A model generated the notes under the pieces. It worked only from the letters and a program-made list of their open reading frames with translations. It was not told where the DNA came from and did not search any database. Position numbers and translations under genes: made by a program. From contig JAQOOI010000061.1 of NCBI GenBank assembly GCA_028554645.1, forward strand, positions 310,001-374,000: a stretch of DNA of 64,000 bases, given 5' to 3'. Positions 35,408 through 45,947 of the stretch are shown here, one piece after another. The first letter of the stretch is position 1. Each line of letters opens with the position of its first letter. The DNA is from Omphalotus guepiniiformis (lineage: Eukaryota > Basidiomycota > Agaricomycetes > Agaricales > Omphalotaceae).

Positions 35408-36629
35408 CAAGAATTTGTCCAACCCATAGGTAACTTTACTAATCTATGTGGGCCAAAAGGTGTTTGGAAGGTTGTAAGATCTCTTGAACTTTCATCAACC
35501 AGCCTCTCATCATAACCAACAAAGATATCCAGTAAACCCAAACATGCTCTTCCAGAGAAGCTTCTAGCTATATCTGCAGTTGCAGGAGGAATTCCTGAAT
35601 GTTGAATAGTCACTTTATTGAGTGGTTCTAAACTATGGACCAATCTTAAGCTTTTTCCATCTTTCTTTAAGACACAGAACCATCTGGATCTATAGGATGA
35701 ACTAGAAGGCTCATATACACCAGCATCTATTTTGTCCTTAATCATTTTACACACTTGATCATAGATCCCTGGAGGTATAGGAATATTCCTTTCTACCCAA
35801 GGGGTGTGTGGTAACACTGGAAACTTTACTGGAGGAAAGAACTCTGTATTAAAGGTTCCTCCTTCAGATGCTTCCCATGCAAATGCTTTCTCTTGGACTT
35901 TCATAAGATGGTGTACAAGCTTCAGCTCTTCAGGCCATAAGAATCCTTCATTATGATTCTTGTCTACAATTTCTTTTCTTTCTTGAGAGTACCTCTCACC
36001 AGGAGTGAAATCTGGAGGATGAGTAGGTAACTCAGGCATATCTTTTAACGAATCTCCAATTATTTTTCTTTCAATCCGGAACTCTGCAGGTAAGGTAGCT
36101 TTAACAGGTTTGACCTTAATAGCAACCGGTTTGTACTTTCTAGAAGCCAAAACAGTCACCAATCTGGCCATTTTGTTGCCATTCTTATCTCTACTCCATC
36201 TGGGTCTTGAAGATTGGACTGGTTTAGGTTCTCTTTTGACCGTTTTACCCTTATCCATCCTCTTTTCAGTTCCAGATGCAGGTTCCGAAGTGTGATTAAG
36301 TACCGTGCAAGTATCTAAGTCTGAATTCTGAGTATCTAAGTGCTCTTTTGAATTCAAATTTAAATTTTCTCGCCAGGTACAGAACACTTGTTTCTTTTCT
36401 GAGTCTACAGACCAATTTAAATACGATCTAACCGAGTCTGCAGCGGCTATATCTTTTTCTCTTATGCTGGACTCAGCTGCAAACACAAATGCCTCAGCCT
36501 TTTCAGGTTCTGAAAACAATTCATTGTCTGGTAGCTTAAATCCAGCAATTGTGGCATTGCCATCTTCATCCATTTCAATACAAACAGCTACCTCTCCCTG
36601 ATCTCTTATCAGTTCATTGAGGTCCGATG
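35408..36629 (-). pseudogene. Pol of element B, linker and N-terminal RT part
   Basis: Continues pol after the frameshift at 36630-36633, where a run of four A on the plus strand (TTTT on the coding strand) is one base too short to keep the frame. It contains a linker rich in charged residues, then RT with YEPSSSSYRSRWFCVLKKDGK, LRLVHSLEPLN and FQTPFGPHRLVKLPMGWTNS. It ends at an in-frame TGA (35410-35408), beyond which the same frame continues with RT sequence, so this is a nonsense mutation and not the natural end. Confidence 0.82.
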
Positions 36630-37280
36630 AAAATTTTGAGAGTCTCCCTCATTTTTCACAGGGACACTCGCAGATTTCTGTGTTTCAGGGACAAGCTTTG
36701 GTTCACCAGGAATAGGTTTAACCTTAATTCCTCTACCTCTGTCATATGTTCCCATTGTACACTTCATTCCACTGTTTGGATCTGTAATGGTGATCTCTTG
36801 TTCTCCAGTTTCAAAGTTTCTGACTACACTGCTTGTTAACACATCAAATGGTCTTCCCAAAAGAACATCATAAGGCACTTTATCTATTATGTGAATCTGC
36901 ATATAGATAGTTATTTCTCCAAAGGTAAATGGTACATTTCTTGCTAGTCCCCTAGTAGCCTGTAATTGACCATTTGCACTTTGCATATGGATCACAGTCT
37001 CTGGGTCCCATCTTAAACCAAGTCCAATAGCTACTCTTGTATCCATGGACACGATTTGAGAACCACTATCAACTACTGTCTCAACTTGTTGATCAGAGTG
37101 ATTAATCTTTGGGTAGATTGCCTTTAGACTGTCAGTCTGGCTGGCTACTATAATGATCTTGTTCCTCTCATCTGGAGGTACATCTTTCTGATACTGGTCC
37201 ACAACATCCTTGTGTACCACTGAGCCTTTCTTAAGGTCTTCTGTGTCTTCATCTAGGACAATAAACACATCTTCCCTTTC
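36609..37280 (-). pseudogene. Pol of element B, protease segment
   Basis: Resumes directly at the right-hand target-site copy of element C. It reads EREDVFIVLDEDTEDL, then the aspartic protease with VETVVDSGSQIVSM (active site DSGS) near 37085 and VPYDVLLGRPFDVLTS as the second-half motif. The frame runs to a false stop at 36609 because of the single-base loss at 36630-36633. Confidence 0.82.
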
Positions 37281-37567
37281 ATAGGTGTTAGGAACTTAGA
37301 TGAATTAGGGGCATGAATACAAGAGGATTGAACAAGTCAACAAAAGTGTAGCAAAAGTGATACCAGAAAATTTTCAAAATTCTGGATGTTATTAGACTAG
37401 TCATTTTAGATGACCTACCTATTGGACTAGTCATTCCAGATAATCCACTGCCTCACATTGCAACCTCATGTTCAAACTGCCTCATGTTTGGCCTTAAGGC
37501 AGCCACATTGTAGCCTCATGTCCAAATGGCCTCATGTTCAGCCTCAAGGCATGCCTCACTGCAACCT

Positions 37568-37639
37568 CATTGCATGCCTCATTGCATGCCTCATTGCATG
37601 CCTCATTGCATGCCTCATTGCATGCCTCATTGTATGCCT
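37568..37639 (+). repeat. 12-bp minisatellite in U3 of the C LTR
   Basis: Five units of CATTGCATGCCT and one variant, CATTGTATGCCT. The right LTR has four plus the variant (49713-49772). Each unit contains the palindrome GCATGC. The position just upstream of the TATA box suggests a promoter-proximal element. Confidence 0.85.
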
Positions 37640-37663
37640 CATGTTTAGCCTCATGGTTTGTAG

Positions 37664-37672
37664 TATATAAAG
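37664..37672 (+). promoter_or_regulatory. TATA box of element C
   Basis: TATATAAAG lies about 30 bp before 37695, the first base of the sequence that pairs with the priming site. The same box in the right LTR is near 49797-49805. Confidence 0.75.
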
Positions 37673-37769
37673 CCCCAGAAACTTAGTGTACAGTAGTCTA
37701 GTTATTTTCTTGTTAACCCCCATCTTGTAAATCTGTCTTGTGAATTCAAGTACTTTTTACTCTCTAAGT

Positions 37770-38070
37770 GTTGCTGAAGCATTACCAGTGACTGAACCTA
37801 CAATATCTGAAGCATTTCCAGATATTCTCTAAGACATCTGAAGCATTTCCAGTGTCTATTCCTAAGTATTGCTGAAGCATTTCCAGCAGTATTCTCTTTG
37901 ATTGTCTGAAGCATTTCCAGACTTTCTCCTTGAACAACTGAAGCATTTCCAGTTTTCAAACTACTCCTAGATTACTTGAAGCATTTCCAAGTATTCCAAC
38001 CTTCCTTGGTTACTGAAGCATTTCCAGTAATCAAAACATCCTCTTTTCACTTGAAGCTTTCCCAAGTGAA
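37770..38070 (+). ncRNA. Array of nine hairpins with a constant loop in the C leader
   Basis: Nine inverted repeats about 28-41 bp apart share the 9-nt loop AAGCATTTC (unit 1 AAGCATTAC, unit 9 AAGCTTTCC). Stem arms: 37770-37776/37786-37792; 37802-37809/37819-37826 (AATATCTG with CAGATATT); 37832-37840/37850-37857; 37867-37874/37884-37891; 37904-37908/37918-37922; 37930-37940/37950-37959; 37973-37978/37988-37993; 38006-38015/38025-38034; 38046-38053/38063-38070 (TTCACTTG with CAAGTGAA). Stems differ in sequence but stay paired, including CTG/CAG exchanged for TTG/CAA next to the loop. The array lies in the transcribed R/U5 leader and is repeated in the right LTR at about 49903-50203. Confidence 0.85.
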
Positions 38071-38251
38071 TCCTATTCTTCTAGTGCTACCTGATACATC
38101 ATTCTTCACATTTCCTCTTTCCTGTGATATAGACTATCACTTCAGTTTCTCCATTGTGTTCTTTGAGTAGATTCTCAATTAATACAACTTAGCCCCCAAC
38201 CCTCATATTGTGGATCAGAGTAACTAACCCTTACCTTCTGTTCCCTAACAT

Positions 38252-38263
38252 AATAACTAGACT
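38252..38263 (+). promoter_or_regulatory. Self-priming site of element C
   Basis: AATAACTAGACT, starting one base after the 5' LTR, is the exact reverse complement of AGTCTAGTTATT at 37695-37706, the predicted 5' end of the RNA. No TGG start for a tRNA primer is present. The layout is that of Tf1-type self-priming. Confidence 0.78.
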
Positions 38264-38283
38264 CCCACTAAGTTACAGTTGAG

Positions 38284-41200
38284 ATGTCTACTCAAACAAC
38301 CCACACCCAGACCAACCAACAACAGACCACTTCTCCTAGACACTATGTCCTCACCCCAGACAGCACCAATCTCAGAAGATCTGTCTCTGAAGGACCAGTT
38401 AACAGGCAATCCCAGAGTTTTACTCCATTTGAAACTCCAGGACAAACCCTAGGAAGTACACCACAACAAATCCCACCAGGAGTAGCAGTTAGAAGACCAA
38501 GGAGAAGAAGAGACAGAACTACAGGTCTCACCTTCCAAGAACTCACTCCTATTTCCCCAGTCAGACCTAGATCCACTCTTCAGACTGAGATACTGAGAGC
38601 TGAATTGTATGGAGAACAAGGCATGGCTGAACTAACACCTGGTCCCAACACCATTGATAATTTGCTGCAAGAACCATATCAAGATCAGTCTCAATTCCCC
38701 AGTCAAGCAGCCATCAATGTTTCAAGTTCTTCTAGTAATGGAGCTGCTGGTGATACAGGGAACATAGCAGATGATGAAGATGAGCATGCAGACATGCCTG
38801 CATTACAGGCTGCCAGTGATTCTGAATCTGACAATGATGAAGAGGATGAGGAGTATGAACCACCAACTATGCAACATCCCATTGCACACTCCACACCCAG
38901 AACTCAACAATGGCAAGAGGCTAGTATGGACACAGGTTTCCAAAGTTATAATGAGGGCTTAAGAGATGTGTTGGGAAGCATGTATTCCAATCCTCATGTC
39001 CCTACAGCAGCTGCTAGAAATGTACAAGGACATTCTACTTCACATGGTGCTCCAACATCCACACATAATACTATCCACTCTAACAGAAGTCAAAGACATA
39101 GTGTCAGAGAGAGTATACCTTCACACAGAGCTTCATCAGGATCCCATACCACCAATGACTATGAACAGGAGCGTAGTGTATCAGCTACTCAACTAGCAGG
39201 ATTGGCAATTTCAAGCAGAGCCTTTTTACTCAGCATTGGAGTAGAAGATGATTCTTGGAGAAATGATTATGGATGGATCCGTATGATGCGCAGGCTGGCT
39301 CAAACTAATCTATCTGACTTATCAGAGCCCATAGCACATGCTTTGCAATTCCCTCATAATGCAAGGGAACTCACAAATCTATATAACTTCTCACAAAGAC
39401 CCATGATGCTCAATCTTTTGAATATGCAAGAGCCATCTAGCAGAGTCTCATCTCCAAGGAGTAATACCCCTCACTCTGCCAGAACAACCTTGCTTTCAGA
39501 GGCAAGTGATCATCCACATTCAACATCTCCAAGATCCTACCAGCTATATCCTGAAATGGACATTTTCCAGTGGACTCTGAACTCTGCTAATGTGAATGGA
39601 AATTGGCAAGTGGTAGATGATAGGTCAGTCAGGAGCTCTCATACCAACCTACAAGGGTATACTAGAGTACCAACCCATACTCCAGTACAATCACCTCAAC
39701 ATGCAGTACATTGGCCTAGTACTGTTGGTAGAGTACAACAATTCATCAACACTACTCCTTCAACTGTGAGAAGTACAATACCCCAAGCAGTGCAAGGACG
39801 TATTGCAACTCCCTGGCACCCTAGTACTCAACCAATAATGGTATCCTCAGGGTCAGACTCCACCACTGTAGTAGGGATACCCAATGTTCCTTTCTACAGA
39901 AACACAGAGTACAATATCCCAGACCCTGTACCACCATATCCTGGAGAGCCCCCAGCACCTACTTATGAACAGATTCCCACTTCCAGAACATCCAATCCTT
40001 CCTCAAACAGAGCATCCAATCATATTGAAACTCATTCATCTAATCCTGTAGTTCAAGAACTTCCACAGGAAAACATTCAGAGTGTCAACTACATAGATGA
40101 TACAGCAGTTTTCATCCATGAATCACAAGAGGAAGATGTGGAAGTAAATGAACCTGAAACAGTTTTGAGACCCAACAGAGTACCTGGTTATAGAGATGAT
40201 GAGGTACCTCCAGAGAGTTCAGTACAGGAATCTAGTGGAGTACAGAGGAGAAACAGGACACAAACTTGGAGGGAAGAATTAGAATCAAGAATCCAAAGAG
40301 GTCAAACCAGAGTTGAGCCTCAACCAAATAATTCCCCCTTACATCCTCAAGATGAACCAACCAGAGCTCAGGCCCCAGTACAGCTAGGTCCTTCCAATCA
40401 GTCTCATTCAATGCAGATGCCTGCAGCTAGGAACAGAGTACCCTCTGGTATGGAAAGAGATGCCCCACCACATTTGGATGTTAGAAGAGAGGATCAAAAC
40501 ACTTCTAGGCAATACAGGCAAAACACAGCAGGACCTTCTAGAAATCATGAGGTAAGTCACTCACCAGGATCATCTAGGATTTCAGAATTAAGGAGAAACC
40601 AACAATATCCTTATACTCCCAACAAAGGTAAGACTCCCATAAGGAATGCTGGAGGACCCCCAGATGACCCCAATGGCCCTGGGCACTCTCACTATGATGA
40701 TTCTGATTCTGATTCTGATGATGAACACAATCAGTCATCTAGAGGGGAAGGACCAAGTCATTGGACAACACCAGGAGGACCAGGAGGACCAGGAGGACCC
40801 CAAGGACCAAATGGTCCCCCATCTGGAGATGAAAGTGATGATGACTACAATCATAGAAGAAATGGTAGAAATGGTAGAGATGGCAGAGATGGCAGAGATG
40901 GTAGAGATGGAAGAGATGGAAGAGATGGCCGCAATCAGGAAGATGCAGAAGAACGTCGACAAAGAGAAGAACTCACTCGTGCTCTCAATAGAGAAGCTAA
41001 GTTGGACATCAACAAACCCAAAGAGTTCTCTGGAGAAAGCCGTGCTGAATGGTCTACCTTTGTTGACAGCTGTGAGAACATGTTTGCTGCCAAACCCACC
41101 ATCTATGCCACTGAATCATCTCAAATTACATTTGCCGCATCATATTTCAATGGTCCAGCTTTGCGGTATTACAACAATCTCATGCGCAAACGGCGAAATG

Positions 41201-42075
41201 GCAATTTCATTGCAGCTTTGAACACATGGAATGAATTCTTAAAGATGTTCAGTAAGATGTTTGGCTTACATGATGAGACTTTATACTCTCAATCCAAACT
41301 GGATACTGTATATCAGAAGTTCAAAGAAGCCTTTGCTGATTTCCTTGTGCGCTTTGAGGATGTGGCAAATAAGACCAACTACAATGATCCAGCTTTACGG
41401 TTCCGATTGCTCCGACAAATCCGCTCTGATCTCAGAAATCGACTCACAAACAATGGGAAAATTCCTGAGTCTTATGATGAAGTTGTTGAAAGACTCCTGG
41501 AAATTGATACTGCTCGTGAAGCACTCAATGACATGGGTCTTGGAGACAACACTTATAGTCGCAACTGGAATAATCAACAAACAGACACTAATCAGCGTGT
41601 AGTTCAAACTCGTTTTGTGTCAAACAATACCTATCGACTTCGTAATGCTAACACTCCCAATGCAGTCAGTGGGAATGCTGCAGAAACAGGAGAAACACAA
41701 TCCCAATCAAACTTCCCACCCCGTATTTCACAAGAAGAATATGAACGGCGGATGAGAGAAAGGTTGTGTATGCGCTGTGGCAAACCAGGGCACTTTGGTA
41801 GAGAATGTAGGACTTATCCAATGCCAAACTCCAATTCAAATGCAAACCGCTATGGCAACAATACAGGGACTGGCAATGCTGTCAATGGTAGAGCAGTGTT
41901 TGTGGACAATGTTGAAGAAGAAAGAGATGGAACATATTTGGAAGTTGAAGGAGAGGATGGCATTATTCAGATAGAAGACACCAATTTCCAAGAGGGCGCC
42001 AATGGAGAGGAATATGAAGATGACAACAACTCGGGAAACTTGCAGGAGACTCAGGATGGCAGGAGTCACATTTGA
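38284..42075 (+). CDS. Gag of element C with a very long N-terminal extension
   Basis: 1263 residues, about three times a normal Ty3 Gag. Residues 1 to about 890 are Ser/Thr/Gln/Pro-rich and probably disordered, with acidic patches (DDEDEHADMP, DSESDNDEEDEEYE). They end in a Gly/Pro block (GGPGGPGGPQGPNGPP) and RDG repeats (40861-40932). The retrotransposon Gag core follows, from about residue 895 (DINKPKEFSGESRAEWSTF) through LRLLRQIRSDLRNRL-like helices. One zinc knuckle, CMRCGKPGHFGREC, is near residue 1161. An acidic tail ends RSHI. The start is the first ATG after the priming site. The frame is intact. Pol follows by -1 frameshift at 42033-42039. Confidence 0.92.
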   Translation: MSTQTTHTQTNQQQTTSPRHYVLTPDSTNLRRSVSEGPVNRQSQSFTPFETPGQTLGSTPQQIPPGVAVRRPRRRRDRTTGLTFQELTPISPVRPRSTLQTEILRAELYGEQGMAELTPGPNTIDNLLQEPYQDQSQFPSQAAINVSSSSSNGAAGDTGNIADDEDEHADMPALQAASDSESDNDEEDEEYEPPTMQHPIAHSTPRTQQWQEASMDTGFQSYNEGLRDVLGSMYSNPHVPTAAARNVQGHSTSHGAPTSTHNTIHSNRSQRHSVRESIPSHRASSGSHTTNDYEQERSVSATQLAGLAISSRAFLLSIGVEDDSWRNDYGWIRMMRRLAQTNLSDLSEPIAHALQFPHNARELTNLYNFSQRPMMLNLLNMQEPSSRVSSPRSNTPHSARTTLLSEASDHPHSTSPRSYQLYPEMDIFQWTLNSANVNGNWQVVDDRSVRSSHTNLQGYTRVPTHTPVQSPQHAVHWPSTVGRVQQFINTTPSTVRSTIPQAVQGRIATPWHPSTQPIMVSSGSDSTTVVGIPNVPFYRNTEYNIPDPVPPYPGEPPAPTYEQIPTSRTSNPSSNRASNHIETHSSNPVVQELPQENIQSVNYIDDTAVFIHESQEEDVEVNEPETVLRPNRVPGYRDDEVPPESSVQESSGVQRRNRTQTWREELESRIQRGQTRVEPQPNNSPLHPQDEPTRAQAPVQLGPSNQSHSMQMPAARNRVPSGMERDAPPHLDVRREDQNTSRQYRQNTAGPSRNHEVSHSPGSSRISELRRNQQYPYTPNKGKTPIRNAGGPPDDPNGPGHSHYDDSDSDSDDEHNQSSRGEGPSHWTTPGGPGGPGGPQGPNGPPSGDESDDDYNHRRNGRNGRDGRDGRDGRDGRDGRDGRNQEDAEERRQREELTRALNREAKLDINKPKEFSGESRAEWSTFVDSCENMFAAKPTIYATESSQITFAASYFNGPALRYYNNLMRKRRNGNFIAALNTWNEFLKMFSKMFGLHDETLYSQSKLDTVYQKFKEAFADFLVRFEDVANKTNYNDPALRFRLLRQIRSDLRNRLTNNGKIPESYDEVVERLLEIDTAREALNDMGLGDNTYSRNWNNQQTDTNQRVVQTRFVSNNTYRLRNANTPNAVSGNAAETGETQSQSNFPPRISQEEYERRMRERLCMRCGKPGHFGRECRTYPMPNSNSNANRYGNNTGTGNAVNGRAVFVDNVEEERDGTYLEVEGEDGIIQIEDTNFQEGANGEEYEDDNNSGNLQETQDGRSHI
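42033..42067 (+). promoter_or_regulatory. Programmed -1 frameshift signal of element C
   Basis: The heptamer GGGAAAC (42033-42039) lies in the gag frame as G-GGA-AAC. An 8-nt spacer follows, then the stem GACTC (42048-42052)/GAGTC (42063-42067). The pol frame is closed by TGA at 42021-42023 and open from 42024, so the shift must occur within this short window before the gag stop at 42073-42075. Confidence 0.82.
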
Positions 42076-45000
42076 GTCCAGAAGAAACTGATTCCATATA
42101 TTTAAATGGTGCAGTGGTTGAACCAGTCACCATAACTTCTAGATCAGAACAATCCTTCATCATTTCTGCAACAATTTTCAATTCCAACTCTGTTAACTAT
42201 CACTGCCTGCTGGATACAGGTGCAACTAGAGAATTCATTGATATCAAACTAGCAAGTCTTTATCCTGAAAGACTCAAGCCCCTACCTCTTCCCATTCCAC
42301 TAAGACTCTTTGATGGACAATTCACCTCTGCAGGGAAAATCACACACAAATTCTTTGCACCAATCACATTCACTGATGGAACAACTCATCATATAAACTT
42401 CTTGGTTACTCAGCTTCATCCTGAAACTCCCATAGTACTGGGACTACCTTGGTTTAGGAAGTACAATCCTCAAGTAAACTGGACTGACTTGAAGTTCTCT
42501 TTCAATAACAGTGTTCAGCTTATGGCTGCAGAAGTATATGATCTCACACAGATCACACACTATATTGTCAGACCTTCCATAAACAAGAAGAATGGAGTAA
42601 CTATAGAAGATGAGGAAGAGATATATGAATTTCAGAAGTCAGGATTAGGATTGGAAGACCCAATCTTGATACACATAGATGAGATGAATGAATACCTCCA
42701 AGAGCAGGAAACAATTCAACAGTCCATTCCCAAATCTAAACCTCCTACCTCTGATCCTCAAATGGAAGATAACACCCCACATATATGCTTGCTAGGTGCA
42801 GCCTCCTTTGCTCAACTAGTGATGGAAGGATGTGAAGCATCAATTCTATACATAATGCCAAGCATTGAGGAAGCAGAAGTAGATGCAGGAATGGCCTCTA
42901 CCAGTAATGAGAATTCAGAAGTTCCAGATAAACCAAAATCCAGCAAACTCTCTGAGCAAGAACTACTGGATAAATTTGTACCCAAACAGTATCATCAATA
43001 TGCCAAAGCTTTCTCAGCCACAGAAGCTAAAGGCCTGCCACAACATAGACCTTATGATATCAGGATTGATACTGAGGATGACAAACTACCACCCTATGGG
43101 AAGTTATACAACCTGTCAGAAAAAGAATTGAAGGTTCTCAAGGATTACATTGATGAAATGATGGAAAAGGGATTTATCAGGCCTTCTAGTTCACCAATTG
43201 GAGCTCCAGTCTTGTTTGCCAAGAAAAAAGATGGAAGTCTCAGACTGTGTGTGGACTATCGTGCACTAAATAGGCTTACAAGAAAGAACCGCTATCCCCT
43301 TCCACTCATTGGTAATCTCATTGACCAGTTGAGAAGTGCTAAAATCTACACCAAACTGGACCTCAGAGCAGGGTACAACAATATAAGGGTTGCTGAAGGA
43401 CATGAATGGAAAACCTCATTTAGAACCAGATATGGTGCTTATGAGTACTTGGTCATGCCCTTTGGTCTAACCAATGCTCCTTCTGTATTCCAGCACTTCA
43501 TCAATGACATATTCCGTGACATGGTAGATGTGTTTGTCATAGTCTATCTTGATGACATCTTGATTTTCTCAGAAAATGAGCAACAACATTTTGAACATGT
43601 CTCTAAAGTGTTGCAAAGACTGGAAGAACATGATCTGCATATCAAACCAGAGAAATGTGAATTCCATACCAACTCTGTTGAATATCTAGGTGTCATTGTT
43701 TCTCCAGAAGGTGTCACTATGGATCCCAAGAAGATAGAAGTTATCCAGAAATGGGAGACACCAACAAATGTGAAGGAGCTACAATCATTTTTGGGGTTTG
43801 CAAATTTTTATAGAAGATTCATTGACAACTATTCTGGAATAGTCAAACCTCTCACAAGGCTTACCAGTAAAGACAAACCTTGGATTTGGACAGAAGAATG
43901 CACCACAGTCTTTGAACTCTTGAAGAAAGCATTTCAAGAAGCTCCTATACTCCAGCACTTTGATCCAGAATTACCTATCATTGTGGAAGCTGATGCATCT
44001 GACTATGCTATAGCATCCATTATATCCCAGCAGAACAAGGAATCTGGAGAAATACACCCTATTGCATTCTATGCAAGGAGCATGACTAGTGCAGAGTTGA
44101 ACTATGATATCTATGATAAGGAGCTATTAGCTATTGTAGAATCATTCAAACAGTGGCGTGCATATTTGGAAGGGTCCAAGTACAAGATTGAAGTCTTCAC
44201 AGATCACAATAACCTTCAATGGTTCACTACCACCAAAACTCTGAGTAGAAGACAAGCAAGATGGTCAGAGTTTCTATCAGGATTTGACTTTGTGATCAAC
44301 TACAGGCCAGGAAAATTAGGAGGAAAACCAGATGCTCTTACAAGGAGAAATGATGTCTACCCCAAGAAGTCAGCACAAGCAGCAGTGAACAGTGAGAATC
44401 ACAGGGTACTGCTAAATCCTGAAAGGTTATCAACTTCTCTTATTATGAATGATGAAGCAGACCTGGCACACATCCATAGTGTAGAGAAGGATAGATACTG
44501 GAAAGAGCACAAGGCTATAGCAGAATCAGAAGAGCCTGGACCATTCAAGATGGAAAATGGATTACTACTCAGAGATGGATTGGTCTATGTACCAAACAAT
44601 GCTTCTCTTAGACTTAGAATCCTTCAAGTACATCATGACCATAAGCTAATGGGCCATCCTGGAATGCGGAAAACAGCACAGATGATTCACCGGACATACT
44701 TTTGGCCAGGATTGCAAAAGGATGTAAAGAAGTATGTTAGAAGTTGTCATGAATGTCTGAGGGCAAAGAGTAGTCGCCGGAAACCATTTGGTCTGCTCAA
44801 ACCACTACCCATTGGTGAAAGACCATGGAGTTCTATATCAGTGGACCATATTGGAGAACTGCCAGAATCAAATGGATTTAATGCTATTATGGTTGTAGTT
44901 TGCCGGTTGACCAAACAAGCAGTATTCATAGCATGTCGTACTGATGACAATGCTTCACAACTGGCTAAACTCTTCATTAAGCACATATTTTCCAAGCATG

Positions 45001-45947
45001 GTCTTCCAGTGGATATAGTTTCTGATAGAGGATCTACCTTTGTGTCAACCTTTTGGCATTCACTTTGTGATGCACTAGATGTCAAAACCAATTATTCCAC
45101 TGGTTATCATCCACAAACAGATGGACAGACTGAAAGAACAAACCAGACTTTGGAGCAGTATCTCAGACTGTTTGTTAACTATGACCAGGATGATTGGGAA
45201 GAATGGCTTCCACTAGCAGAATTCACTTATAACAACTCTCCAAGTGATGCTACTGGACTAACACCCTTCTTTGCAAATAAAGGATTCCATCCTAGATTAA
45301 CCATTTCACTCAAAGGGTTGCCAAATCATCAGGCACAGTTAAAGGCTCAAGAACTTAAAGATGTTCATGAGTACCTAAAGAGTGAAATCAAAAGGAGTAA
45401 TGAATCAGCAAAGAAGTACACCAATCCTAAAAGAAGGAAGACACCTAGTGACTGGAAGGAAGGAATGTTGGTATGGTTAAATGCAAAAAACATCAAGACT
45501 AAAAGGCCTACCAAGAAGTTGGATCATAAGCAACTGGGACCATTCAAGATAGTTAAGAAGATTTCTGATCATGCATATCGATTGGCATTACCACGCAGCA
45601 TGCAAACTCTTCATAATACATTCCATGTGGACTTGTTGACTGCTAATCCACCGGAACATTTTCCCCAACGTCGACAACCACCTCCTCCCCCAGTTGAAAT
45701 TGATGATGAAGAACACTATGAAGTGGAACAAATTTTGGATAACCGTAGAAGATGGGGAAGAATGGAATACCTAGTCCGCTGGAAAGGTTATGATCCAGAA
45801 CATGATTCTTGGGAACCAATTAGAAATGTGGTTGGATCTCAAGAATACATTGAAGATTTTCACCAAAAGCATCCCAACAAAATAGGACTTCATGATGGTG
45901 AACTGGAGAGAGCAGTAGAACAGGAAAGAAGTCAAACTCAGAAATAA
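42034..45947 (+). CDS. Pol of element C: protease, RT, RNase H, integrase, chromodomain
   Basis: Read in the -1 frame from the GGGAAAC site; the frame has no ATG near its start. Positions are counted from 42072. Protease: CLLDTGATREFID near residue 48 and IVLGLPWFRKYNP near 120. RT: FIRPSSSPIGAPVLFAKKKD and LRLCVDYRALN, with catalytic YLDDILIF near 489. RNase H: VEADASDYAI near 640, IYDKELLAI and FTDHNNL. Integrase: HHDHKLMGHPG and CHECLRAK zinc region near 854, then a D,D-35-E core (VDHIGELP near 922; VSDRGSTF near 983; GQTERTNQTLEQYL near 1019). A chromodomain near 1215-1265 (YEVEQILDNRR, YLVRWKGYDPEHDSWEP) would bind methylated histone tails and direct integration. No break was seen. Confidence 0.95.

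Larger units (their letters stand above)
37286..38250 (+). repeat. Left (5') LTR of element C
   Basis: TGTTAGGAAC to CCCTAACA. The upstream part (U3) is rich in GCCTCAT repeats and a 12-bp minisatellite. TATATAAAG lies near 37664-37672, the predicted RNA start is near 37695, and a nine-hairpin array (37770-38070) follows. Small frames in it are repeat artefacts. Confidence 0.95.

Noticed and set aside
37458..37670. Open frame with IACLIACL repeats in the C LTR
   Set aside because: It is a translation of the 12-bp minisatellite and U3 repeats, and the right LTR copy changes length with the repeat number.
37770..38070. CRISPR-like array in the C LTR
   Set aside because: The repeated core is only a hairpin loop with short closing pairs, the units are unevenly spaced, the stems pair with each other, and the context is a eukaryotic LTR.
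40735..40962. Minus-strand frame rich in ISSISTISAIS
   Set aside because: It is the reverse reading of the RDG/Gly-Pro repeats of gag C.
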